This document shows, in pieces, positions 54,741 to 64,000 of a stretch of 64,000 nucleotides of DNA; within the stretch, counting starts at the first letter, position 1, and every line of letters starts with the position of its first letter. The stretch spans positions 1,399,758-1,463,757 of the forward strand of contig NW_004450483.1 in the NCBI RefSeq assembly GCF_000321225.1. Reading direction: 5' to 3'. The translations under genes were made by a program, and so were the position numbers. This stretch comes from Odobenus rosmarus divergens (Eukaryota > Chordata > Mammalia > Carnivora > Odobenidae). The notes under the pieces are model-generated. The model saw only the letters and a program-made list of their open reading frames with translations, searched no databases and was not told the origin of the DNA.

Positions 54741-55184
54741 GGGCAGGTGTGCACACATGCATATGGGCGCACACACCCAGGCACCCCGGGGTCGGGGGCG
54801 GGGCTGCATTCAGTGTTCTTCCGGCCACAGCTCACTGGTCTTGGAGAAACCACCTGACCCACGCTGGACCAATCAAATTCTTTCTCACAGGAATTTGCAA
54901 GTGAACATCAGGTACATTTATGGGCTTGTTTGAAGAGAAAGACCCCGACTCCTCTTGTCCGGGTCTCCAGAGCAGGCCTGATTCTGACCCTTCCTGACAC
55001 TGTCCACTTTCATACTAAAGTTGGCCACACTCTTCCCAGCATTGACTTCTAAAGATCCCATGAAGCTGGTATCAGCCTCGATGTCTTTAAATGAGGCTCC
55101 CAGCCAGACTGAGATACAAAATCCATGCTTTCCGGCTGGCTGTACACAGGCCCCTCCATTGGCTAAGTGCTTGGGAGAGAGACG

Positions 55185-55530
55185 TGGAGGCTGACCGCCC
55201 AGGAGGGATTGGACAGTTCAGGAAGTGGAAATGGGGGCCAGATGACCTGGCTGGGGTGTGTGGAGAAAGTCCCCCCCTCCTGAGGAACTGAGGCCTCTCT
55301 CACCGAGACCCAGCACTGCCTTGTCAGCTGTGTGAGTGAGCCACCCGGGAGCCAATCCTCCAGCCTCTCAAGCTTCCTGGTGACCCTAGCCCCAGCCACC
55401 ATCTTGATATAACCCCCTGAGAGACCTCAAGCTAAGATACTCCCAAATTCCCAACCCACAGGAACCGTGAGCAGCGTTCAATGTTGATTGTTCTGGAGTA
55501 ATTTGTCACAGCAAAGCTAACACACTGTAC
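55185..55530 (+). mobile_element. MaLR/MLT1-like LTR, sense, diverged
   Basis: 'ctgtgtgagtgagccacccg', 'ggagccaatcctccagcctc', 'agccaccatcttgatataac', 'caacccacaggaaccgtgag' and 'ggagtaatttgtcacagcaa' follow the same LTR plan as the antisense copy at 48826. No coding region is attached. Confidence 0.65.
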
Positions 55531-55694
55531 AGACCTGTCCATCCTCCAGTGTCCTTGTTTCAGAGAAGGCCATCCCCCTCCTCCCCATCACAGAGTCTGC
55601 TTTTCCCTTCCCGGCATCCAATCTGCTGTTTTCAACCCCAAAGTGTCTCTTGCTTTCGTCCTCTGTTCTCTGGTCCCTATTTCCACTTCCTGCC

Positions 55695-55940
55695 CTTCGC
55701 AGAGCACATACTGGATGACGAGGTACCTACCGTGTGCCCTGCTCTCCGTGCAGAGTTTGAGTATTCATGGAATTGTCACAGCAACTGGATGACATAGGCC
55801 TGTTGTCCCCATTCTATAGCTGAGGGGGCCCAACACTCTGAGAAGCTCAAGAACTTGTCTGAGTCCCCCCAGCTGGCTAAGTTGGGAGTCACGTTAGGAT
55901 TCAGGTTTGTCCTCTGTCCAAAGCCCAGAGTTCTAGAAGT
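55695..55940 (-). repeat. MIR, antisense, long copy
   Basis: 'gaggtacctaccgtgtgccc', 'ggaattgtcacagcaactgg', 'tgttgtccccattctatagc', 'agctggctaagttgggagtc' and 'ctctgtccaaagcccagagt' occur in order. Confidence 0.85.
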
Positions 55941-56029
55941 AGTCCTTGCAGCCACCTCCTGCCTTCTTGGATGCATCTTTCATGGCACTGACAGATAACT
56001 GTCTAAAATGCACAACTAACCAGCTCCAC

Positions 56030-56290
56030 CACCCTGCTCAAAAGCTACCAAAAGCCCCCTGACCCTCTTGTCACAGTCGTGTCCGGCCTTCAAAGTTCAG
56101 CTCAGAGGCCCCCTCCTCATGAAGCCACCTGACCCCTCTCCTTGAACACCTGGAACTTCTCTCCCAGCAGTAACCTGTTTGTTCTTGGTTTAGAGAAGGT
56201 GCACATACTTGATCCCCCAGAGCCGACCACAGGCTCCTCACAAGAGGGCCCCCTAGGCCTGACCAGTGTGCTCAGGCCTGTGAAAGGGAA
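56030..56290 (+). repeat. Possible L2, sense
   Basis: 'cctcctcatgaagccacctg' and 'acccctctccttgaacacct' resemble the L2 3' ORF region. High divergence. Confidence 0.45.
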
Positions 56291-56925
56291 TTTTCGTATG
56301 TGGGTGGAGTGATTGTAGTAGCATAATTAACAACTGAGCCTATGAGGGAATACGTACAGAAATCAGTGCTTCAGTGAATCGATAATAAATAGCTCTCCAA
56401 GTGAGTGATTGAAGTCGTGAATGAATGATTGGTTGATTGAATAAGACATTGCCTAGATTCAGCCTCAAGGTCATTTATATAGATCTTTGTCGACAGCGAA
56501 ATCTTTTATTAGATGTATACTCAGGGGTAATATCCAAAATATTTGACACCAGTACAGTATAAGGCATCACCCAATCAAGGACAACCCCCTAGGGCTGGAT
56601 CAGGACGGGCGCCTCCTGTTGGGTGCCTTTAGTGCTGTATCCTGGCAAGGTTGGGGGTGGCAAACAAAGGCTCATTGCTGCTGCGGAACATGCGGAAGGA
56701 CCAACAGGGCTAGGGGAGAATAGGGCACTGGAGAAGTTTGGGCACAGCTCTTTACCAACTTTGCAGAAGGATCTCAGTGTAACACTGCCAAAGCCTGCTG
56801 GCTGGTGCAGCCCTACACACGGAGTTTTCCGAGCACACCCGTGGCCAGCCCTGGGCTGAGCCTGACATGCCCGACAAGCTCATTCCATCCTTAAAGAGCA
56901 CCAAGAGGAGGGAGGGACTACCATT
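56291..56925. other. AT-richer unique DNA, nothing recognised
   Basis: Tgaa/tgat-rich runs occur at 56380-56440. 'cagcctcaaggtcatttata' and 'ctttgtcgacagcgaaatct' lie at about 56460-56505. No gene is supported. Confidence 0.4.
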
Positions 56926-56929
56926 GTCC

Positions 56930-57040
56930 CATGTTACAGTGAGGAGTGAGGACATCAAGCGCAGGAGGTCAAGCTGTTCGTTCGAGGTCACACAGCGATA
57001 AAGTGGCTGCACCAGGACCTGATCCAGGCCTGCCCAGGTG
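56930..57040 (-). repeat. MIR, antisense
   Basis: 'tgttacagtgaggagtgagg', 'tcgaggtcacacagcgataa' and 'agtggctgcaccaggacctg' match antisense MIR. Confidence 0.75.
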
Positions 57041-57334
57041 TCCTCTAGGACATGCCCCCCCATAGAAGTCGTGGGTCTCTGCCTTGCGGGTGTGAGGTGC
57101 TGGACATGGCTAGCAGGACTGCGTGATTTTCGGGGCCCGGGATTGGCTGAGGCCTTCACTAAGGAGGCGTGGCCTGAGACAAGCCCCGCCCCTAGGGTCC
57201 TCCTCTCTAGAGCTGGGAGGCTAGCCCCCATTCTGAGCCACAGTCAGAGGACCGAGGGTGACTGTCAGGCATCCACCTGGCAACACGGCCCTCCAGGAGC
57301 AAGATCCTTTGGCGGGATAGGTCTCATGCCACTC

Positions 57335-57440
57335 CCCACTCGCCACCGACCCGCCGTAGGACTTTGGACAAGAAGCCACCTCTTTGAGCTCATTTTCCTC
57401 GACCTCTTTGACGGGATCCGGACATTTCCTGGCACTGTTT
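57335..57440 (+). repeat. MIR fragment
   Basis: 'ggactttggacaagaagcca', 'cctctttgagctcattttcc' and 'tcgacctctttgacgggatc' match MIR core. Confidence 0.65.
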
Positions 57441-57599
57441 TAAATCTGTAGAGGTCCTGGACAGTACGCAAAGGCCGAGTGTGAAAACCGATGGTGGTCG
57501 AGGGTGGGCGGCGGGTGGGGAGCTTGGCTGGGTCCAGCCACCCTGGGCTCACCCCCTACCCCAGAGCCTCCTGCCGCCTCTCCCAACCCCTCCAAGCTC

Positions 57600-58250
57600 T
57601 TCAGAAGGCGGAATAATTTCTCCTTCGTTTTCACTTTTAATCACAAAATAATTTTGGTGCCCAGAACCCTTCCTCTTGGAGGAACATTTGTGCGGGATGA
57701 TATCAGCCTAATTAAGTGCTTCAGCTTTGGGGCTTGATTTCCCCCCCGCCCCCCAGACCCCCGCGCTCCCTGCCAAGCAGCCCTGGCCGCCTGGCCGCCC
57801 GGCTACCTGCACATGCCGGCTTCTGGAGCCTTCCGCGCCGCGCGCCCCCCTGCTCGGGCGCGGTGATTGATATCTTGATTAGGCGCCAGGAGGCGGCGGA
57901 CCAGGTGCTACCTCGGCGCGGGCTGGAGGCGGCGCGCTCTGCGAACTGGCCTGAAAGGCGCAGGCATGTTCCGCAGCAGCAATGAGCCTTTGTTTGCCTT
58001 GGCAGCGCCGCGGCCTCCCTGGGGCCGGCCCCATAAAGGGTTTCTGTTCGGGCTGGAGGACTCATTGTCGAAAAATTGTCCCTCGAAAAATTAGCATGGT
58101 ACAGTGGAGAAAGCGGAACGCCCGGCAAATGACAGCTGCTGGCCCCAGACAAGGGCCCCGAGAGCGGAGTTTTGCAGGGTGCTCGCTCCCAGAGGCACCC
58201 CTCGCTCCAGGCCTGGAGCGGGCCGGAGGGGGTGACAGGTGAACGGCAGG
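57600..58250. promoter_or_regulatory. CpG-rich candidate promoter/enhancer block
   Basis: By eye, 57781-58020 holds about 27 CpG dinucleotides, CpG-island-like density, which is rare elsewhere in the window. Motifs include TAATTAAGTG (57709-57718, homeodomain/NKX-like), GATTAG (57877-57882), TGTTTGC (57991-57997), and two ATTGTC (58064-58069, 58075-58080) alternating with two TCGAAAAATT (58068-58077, 58083-58092). No repeat is recognised. It may be an unannotated first exon or promoter, or a developmental enhancer; no splice or coding evidence decides this. Confidence 0.5.
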
Positions 58251-58259
58251 GGCCGGCCG

Positions 58260-59400
58260 GGCCGAGGGCAAGGCAGCGGCCATATGGGGTGTGCGGCTGC
58301 CTTTGGGGTTGGTGGCTTATCTCCCCTCAGAGTTGGGACACCTCCCCCAGGCGCCAGGAGCGCAGGGTTGCGGTGTGAGGTGTTTGAGGGCCCATGAGCC
58401 AGAGTCAGGCTCAGAGGGTCAGCTGTCTTGAAATAGGGGGTGGGGTGCCGGGAGGCGGAGAGAGAGACAGAAAGAGAGAGAGCCTAAAGGTTATGTGGTT
58501 AATTGAACATCAACAGCCACAGATACGATTATGCCCCTTTGTGTCTTTCTCCCAGTGTGTTGATGGAAAAGTAACTAGATTAAAAGCGCCGGGAGCCTGG
58601 GTTGGAGGGGCCAGGCAGTAGGGGGAGATCCCTCCTGAATGCCGACCCAGGGCTCCTGCAGTCCCAGCAAGGAGGGAAAACAGTCAATTAGAGGGGAGAG
58701 AAAAGATGGAGTGAACTGTGGTTTGGCATTTGCATAAAGGCTGGGGCCCTAGGCTGCCACCCTTAGTGAGGGGGGCAGGGGTTCCCAGGGGAGAGGCTGG
58801 GGGTGTCATGGGGGTGAGGTGCATGGTTACTGTTGAAAGTCTCAGCCAAAAGCCTGCGTGCACACACGGTGCGAGAGGCAGGGGTAAAGGTGACGGGGTC
58901 TGTGTATGGGACACACGTGTGTTTGTGTGCGCACGCGCATTGACATGTGAGTATATTCCTGCTTTGGGCTGCTTACGTCTGTGAAGTCATGGGTATCCAT
59001 ATGTGCACGTTTCAAGCAGGTGGCACCTGTGTGTCTTGCGCTGGCCTCACTCTCCTGTGTTGTGACCTCATGGGCAGATTTATATGCAGGCACGCACCTG
59101 GGCATCTCTTGTGAGCTCGGAGCACCACCGGATTTGGGGGGGGTGTGGATCTGCCAACTTGATCCCGCCAGCATGGGAAGATCAGAGCCTCAGGATTTCC
59201 TGTGGCTCTAAGGAGCCCAGACCTGGAACTGGCCCCCAATCTTGCTCTGCGTGCAACCTCCCGAGAAAAACCTTCCTGATCGTTCCAGCCCACCCTGTGC
59301 ATGAAGCTCCCTGACCTCCCAGCCCAACCATTCTCCTCCCCCACCCTTAACCAACCTCTTCTCCAAACAGGCAGATTTTAGGCTGAGGGGAAGGAAGACC
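58260..59400. other. Unique DNA with GA- and TG-rich patches
   Basis: A (GA)n-like tract lies at 58456-58483 and a TG/CA-rich region at 58850-58985. No gene or interspersed repeat is recognised. Confidence 0.45.
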
Positions 59401-59404
59401 AGCA

Positions 59405-59540
59405 AATCTGGAATCAGACCAATCTGAGGTCAAAGGCCAGCTCTAGCTTTGTGACTTTGAGCAGTCCCGTCTCAGAGCCATTGATCAGTCACAAGCAGAT
59501 AACAAGATCCAATTATAGGGCTGTTTTAGGAATTAGTGAG
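59405..59540 (+). repeat. MIR, diverged
   Basis: 'ctggaatcagaccaatctga', 'agctctagctttgtgacttt' and 'gagcagtcccgtctcagagc' fit MIR order. Confidence 0.65.
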
Positions 59541-60039
59541 ATTCCCTCGTATAAACTGGAGGGGGTCCATACACCCCAATTTACCTGGGACAGTCCCAAG
59601 TTCCACCTGTGACTCCAGCATCACTATTAAAAGTGCCCTTTATGCTCAAAAGTGTCCCCTTTAGATTATAAATTATAGGGTATCCCAAATATAAGCGGGT
59701 CAGCAGGAAATCTTTTTCCCTTCTCTTCCTCTTGCCCTCCCTTCTCTGATAATTTAATGCCTAGCTTCACTGCTCCATTAGTCTGTCAACCCCCAAAGAG
59801 GAGAATCCAGAAGGCGGGAGCATCTCCTTCCCGCTCCTCACCGTACCCCGGGGCCAGTTAATGCGCAACAGACCCCAGGCAGCTTGACTGCTGCCAGGAG
59901 CAGAGCTGGCCTCAGGGACTCAGCGCAACTGACTGTCCTCTGCCCACTGGATCCACAGCAGAACAACGTGGAGGGATGACAGATAGGACCTGGGCATCGC
60001 TGTGAATGTGAATGTGGGCTCCTATTCTGAGTCAACAGG

Positions 60040-60310
60040 CGCGGTCATGTTCACGCTGCCACTGTCCTTTGTGAGGGTAAGACCTCCCCGCTTTATTGTA
60101 GATGGGCCCCCCCTGCACAACTGGGCCGGAAGCTTTCAGTCTTCCCTGCCTAGTTTGGACACAGCTTCAGTGAACATTTTACCAAAAGGACAGTCCATGG
60201 TGTCGCGGGCCTCACTGAACGAGCCGGTGGTCGGCCTTTACAACAGAGCCACAAACAGGCCCTAATTAATTTGCTGATTATTGCCCCCCATATGCAGCAT
60301 TCACCCAGGT
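60040..60310. promoter_or_regulatory. Candidate non-coding element with homeodomain sites
   Basis: No repeat is recognised. TAATTA lies at 60263-60268, followed by 'ttgctgattattgcccccca' and 'tatgcagcat'. An 87-codon open frame (60002-60265) overlaps it but shows no domain and ends at the motif cluster. Evidence is motif content only. Confidence 0.3.
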
Positions 60311-60559
60311 ACAGAAGGGCCTTACTTAATGACTCAGGAAGGAGGCCTGGGTGCCCAGGAGCAGAACATGGAGCCCTTCGTAGTTAGGATATCCCCTGCT
60401 TTGACACATTGCATAAGTTTAAAACTTTGATAATGGAGCCATGGCCTCTTTCCAAAGTCAGAGACCCACTTTGCCCCCAGGTCCAAAATGTGGGGATTCT
60501 TCTTGCCTTCTCAGACCTGGAGGCCTGTAGGTCCTGTGCACCTTACTCTGTGGTCTTGA

Positions 60560-60990
60560 TCCTAAATCTTCCACGGCTCTGGAAAGGCTAACAAGGACCT
60601 GATCATGGAGGAGCTTAGAAGTCACACTGAGGCACTTGGACTTCACCCTGAGAGCAATAGGGAGCCATTGGAGGCTTTGGAGGATGGACAAAGACAGTCT
60701 GATTTACAGGCTAGGTGGTTCTCTCTGCCTGAGGCATGGAGGACAAGTTTGAGGGGACAAGACTGAAGCCCAGGGACCGGCTGGGAGGCGACTACAGTAA
60801 CCTAGGCCAGGTGAGGGCAGCCTGGGCTAAGATATAGGACTAGTGAGAAGAGAGAGGAGGGGGGCCTAAGACATTTCCTGGAGGTGGTTCCCCGCTCCTT
60901 GGTAACTGGTTGGATGTGGGGATCATTCTGGAGAGAGAGGGGGCCAGGATGACTCCCAGGCTACTAGCTGTGCCTGACACCCAGAAGGAG
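60560..60990 (-). repeat. L2, antisense
   Basis: 'ttggacttcaccctgagagc', 'aatagggagccattggaggc', 'ctacagtaacctaggccagg', 'aactggttggatgtggggat' and 'ccaggatgactcccaggcta' are consecutive antisense L2 landmarks. Confidence 0.9.
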
Positions 60991-60999
60991 AGGAGTATG

Positions 61000-61199
61000 G
61001 AGGAAGTGGGGTTAAGCCCAGGAGGAGACTGTCCTTTCTCTGCACCCCCTTGATGACCATTCACCCCCCTGGCCTCCCGCAGGCCTGTGCCCACATGCCA
61101 TGCTGTCCGAACGCCATCCACCAAGCTATGCTTCCTCCCACCAACCCACCCTGGGGTCCAGCCCTTCTTCCTTCCTACTGAACCCTGGGGGCCCTTTCT
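61000..61199 (+). repeat. Possible L2, sense, interrupted by the L1
   Basis: Pyrimidine-rich sequence up to 'ccctgggggccctttct', continuing after the L1 as 'gaccacaggcatcacctcct' and 'ccaggaaacctgccctcact', resembles the L2 3' ORF. Confidence 0.4.
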
Positions 61200-61923
61200 T
61201 TCTTTTTTTTTTTTTTGATTTTTTATTGTTATGTTAATCACCACACATTACATCATTAGTTTTTGATGTAGTGATCCATGATTCATTGTTTGCATATAAC
61301 TCCCAGTGCTCCGTGCAGAACGTGCCCTCTTTAATACCCATCACCAGGCTAACCCATCCATCCCCCCTCCCCTCTAGAAGCATCAGTTTGTTTCTCAGCG
61401 TCCATAGTTTCTCATGGTTCATCTACCCCTCCGATTTCCCCCCTTCATTCTTCCCTTCCTGCTATCTTCTTCTTCTTCTTTTCTTCTTTTTTTTTTTTTA
61501 ACATATGTTGCATTATTTGTTTCAGAGGTACAGATCTGTGATTCAACAGTCTTACACAATTCACAGCACTCACCATAGCACATACCCTCCCCAATGTCTA
61601 TCACCCAGCCACCCCATCCCTCCCACCCCCCACCACTCCAGCAACCGTCAGTTTGTTTCCTGGGATTAAAAATTCCTCGTATCAGTGAGGTCATATGATA
61701 CATGTCTTTCTCTGACTGACTTATTTCGCTCAACATAACACCCTCCAGTTCCATCCACGTCATTGCAAATGACAAGATCTCATTCCTTTTGATGGCTGCA
61801 TAATATTCCATTGTGTATATATACCACCTCTTCTTTATCCATTCATCTGTCGATGGACATCTTGGCTCTTTCCATAGTTTGGCTATTGTGGACATTGCTG
61901 CTATAAACATCGGGGTGCACGTA
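61200..61923 (-). mobile_element. Young carnivore L1, 5'-truncated, antisense
   Basis: A perfect 16-bp target duplication, cctgggggccctttct, lies at 61184-61199 and 61924-61939. The T run at about 61203-61216 is the tail, with an A-rich 3' UTR segment (T-rich here) at 61470-61500. On the minus strand a frame from 61910 reads the L1 ORF2 C-terminus: 'WKEPRCPSTDEWIKKRWYIY', 'TMEYYAAIKRNEILSFAMTW' and 'MELEGVMLSEISQSEKD'. It is uninterrupted, unlike the other L1 copies. Only about 724 bp remain, so it cannot move itself. Confidence 0.96.
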
Positions 61924-62044
61924 CCTGGGGGCCCTTTCTGACCACAGGCATCACCTCCTCCAGGAAACCTGCCCTCACTTCCCAGTCTGCCCCCCCTTCC
62001 TCCTACTGCAGGAAATACATGTCACTCATGTGCATGAGTTGGCC

Positions 62045-63250
62045 ACCTTCCACCCACTCCCCCCGCAACCAATCCATGCAGGTCGGAGCATGACCAGTAG
62101 CCCCTCCATGGCCAGCACCTGCCACCGGACCCGGTGGAAGGAGAGGAGGAAGGAGGGAAGGCAGGGGAGGAACCCAGGTCTAGGGGAAGAAAATGGGCAG
62201 TGATCAAAGCCTCCAGTCCTCAGCAAGCATAGCAAAAAAGCCAATAGGGTACAAATCCTCTCACCCGGGAAGGTGACTAGTGCCCGACCCACCCACAGTA
62301 GGACACGGTGGTGACATGAAGGGAAGATCACTGAGCTGGCCCTAGTGCCTGGCCGGTTGCTCAATTAACTATCTCTTTTATTAAATACAATGATGTCAGA
62401 CTGAACCCTCAATAAGTCTCGTTCCCTTCCTGGACACCGCCCCCCACTTTGCTTTTTGTTGGTCTCCCTCCCCACCCAGTTCCTCTGCTTCAGTTCTTCA
62501 GAGCAATGCCAGGGGAAAGAAGCAAATATGATCATGTGATCAACGAGTCCCGGCTGCCACCCCCAGCCCATGTTCATGGTCACCAGGTTTCCAACCTCCA
62601 GCCCCAGGTGCGGGAAACAGAGCTGCAAAGTCCAGGGCTGGCCGACCGGGCCGTAGGTGCATGCACATACTTCAAGGCCCAGGACCCCGGCAGCTCTGGG
62701 GAGGAGAGTAGGGTACAGACGGGACTCCAGGCAGAATTGGAATTTCCTCCTACAGTGATGGCCCCCACCTGGTGCTGAGACCCACACAGGCTGTGCCCCG
62801 TGGCCGCTAGGTGGAGGGCCTGAGAGGCGAGGGGTGCAGCATTGATCCTTCTGGAGCTGCCCTATCCCTGCTCCACCACCCCGCCCCACTCCACCACCTT
62901 GCTTTCCCAGTTCATTGGGCTGGATGCAGGGCATTGGCCTGTGCTGCATATCTGCCCTGTTCGGACTGACCAGTTTGGGCTCATCTGCCTGCTGTGTCCT
63001 CACCTACTGGGACAGCAGGGTGGGGAGAGGGCCATCTGCCTGCTCTGCCCCTTTTCGATGAGCCCCTAGAGCCACAGATGTGTCCGTGGGGGCCTCCTCG
63101 TGCTGAGAGCCTCGAGGTGCCCCTGTTGCCCACTCCCACCACTCCACTCAGCACACAAGCCCCCAAGAGAAGAAAGAAATTAAGGAGGCATTCACAGCTC
63201 ACAAACCTGCTCTCACAGCATCACCATTTAGCAGGAAGTTGGCTCGAGAC
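62045..63250. other. Unique GC-rich DNA, nothing recognised
   Basis: A 212-codon minus-strand frame (62365-63003) has no recognisable domain. 62801-62819 partly resembles a CTCF site. No interspersed repeat is recognised. Confidence 0.4.
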
Positions 63251-63264
63251 ACCCACTCTGCCCC

Positions 63265-63505
63265 TAATTTGATTCTTATTTGGCCCTTATAATGTGCAAG
63301 GCTTTGGAAAGATGCAGAGATGAGAAATAATAATAAAAGCCACTGTGAGTGCCGACTGTATACTAGAGGCTTTACACACTGTATCAGGTATATACTGTCA
63401 TTCTCATTTTGTAGCTGAAGAAACTAAAACTCAGGAGGTCGACTAATGTACCCAAGATTGCCCAGCCTGGAGGAAGCTGAATTGGGAGTAGAAGCCCTTA
63501 TTCCA
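63265..63505 (-). repeat. L2 trace followed by MIR, antisense
   Basis: 'cttataatgtgcaaggcttt' is L2-like. 'gccgactgtatactagaggc', 'gtcattctcattttgtagct' and 'gaagaaactaaaactcagga' are antisense MIR. Confidence 0.75.
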
Positions 63506-63864
63506 TTCTGTCCCCACGAAGATACAGCATGCCTGCCACACCAGGTGCGTTCTGCCCAGAATCAAAACCCCCTGTGGAGGAGAGAGTTCAGGGCAGTCTT
63601 CCTGGAGAAGGAGGCACTTGGAATGGGGATGAACAGGGCATCAGCAAGTCAAGGTGGAGGGCAGAGCTTCCGAGGATGCCTATGGCATGCAGCTCCTGGG
63701 CCAAGGAGGGCTTGGGTCCCCCCGCCCTGCAGCTCCCACTGACAACTTGTCACCTTCATGCCAGCTACCCTCCTGCCAACATTCTACCCTCAGCGAGTTG
63801 TGAGACAAAGCCACTGTTTGGAGATGGAGTTAGGGAGACAAGAGCCCTGGCCCCCACTCCCTGG

Positions 63865-64000
63865 CCCCGGCTGCAGTGTGTTCAACTCCGACTCTAGCAG
63901 TGTGTAACCCCAGGTGAGTGACTCAACCTCCCTGCACCTCTGTGTCTTCATCTGTGAAACGGGACCCACGGAAGCACCTACCTGGGGGGCTTGTGGTGAG
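63865..64000 (+). repeat. MIR, running to the window end
   Basis: 'gtgagtgactcaacctccct', 'gcacctctgtgtcttcatct' and 'gtgaaacgggacccacggaa' are in MIR order. The copy is cut by the window edge. Confidence 0.85.

Noticed and set aside
61419..61910. 163-codon frame on - with clear protein similarity
   Set aside because: It is the C-terminus of L1 ORF2 in a truncated transposon, running on into 3' UTR. Recorded as a mobile element, not a host gene.
62024..62039. Palindrome actcatg-tg-catgagt
   Set aside because: Seven-base arms are within chance expectation for the window.
62801..62819. Second CTCF-like site
   Set aside because: tggccgctaggtggagggc matches several motif positions but lacks the essential C after the GG, so it is too weak to list.
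62365..63003. 212-codon frame on -
   Set aside because: No domain recognised; composition typical of GC-rich non-coding DNA.

Overview
This window looks like nuclear DNA of a placental mammal, from a GC-rich intergenic or intronic region. I found no protein-coding exon, rRNA, tRNA gene, CRISPR array or bacterial feature that I can support. The organism is almost certainly a carnivoran. At least nine tRNA-Lys-derived CAN-SINEs are present, with the 'cctgggtggctcagtc' head, CT-rich middle and (AATAAA)n tail. Their diagnostic bases fit the arctoid (bear, seal, mustelid) type. The dog-specific SINEC_Cf head and the typical cat SINE body are both absent. This placement is inference from SINE type only.

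Layout. 1-4700: MIR/L2 relics, an L1 ORF2 fragment (2012-2605) and three CAN-SINEs, two on + and one on -. 4700-10800: mostly unique sequence with L2/MIR pieces, a 22-base C run at 6144, and a motif-dense block near 5880 with a near-perfect RFX X-box. 10800-17700: old repeats dominate, namely two ancient LINE 3' regions, an MLT1 LTR, a MER5-type DNA transposon, four SINEs and an antisense L1. 17700-35000: mostly unique GC-rich DNA with scattered MIR and L2, a strong CTCF-like motif (20345) and a 33-bp perfect inverted duplicate (21327 and 25000). 35000-43300: antisense L1 split by a SINE, an unclassified LTR-like block, a (CA)19 tract and several MIRs. 43300-46200: nested LINE cluster with a 1.35-kb antisense L1 bounded by a perfect 16-bp target-site duplication. 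46700-52300: L2, MLT1 LTR, MIR and L1 relics. 52300-64000: unique DNA, MER20, another LTR, a CpG-rich candidate regulatory block (57600-58250), L2, and a young carnivore L1 (61200-61923) with a perfect 16-bp target-site duplication.

The long open frames in this window are by-products of high GC content, low-complexity tracts or LINE remnants. The non-repeat interest lies in five motif-dense candidate regulatory blocks (near 5.9, 32.8, 38.7, 58 and 60.2 kb), a CTCF-like site, and two short dispersed duplications (33 bp inverted, 29 bp direct) that chance does not explain. Repeat family names come from recalled consensus similarity, not from a database run. Boundaries of old elements are approximate, to tens of bases.
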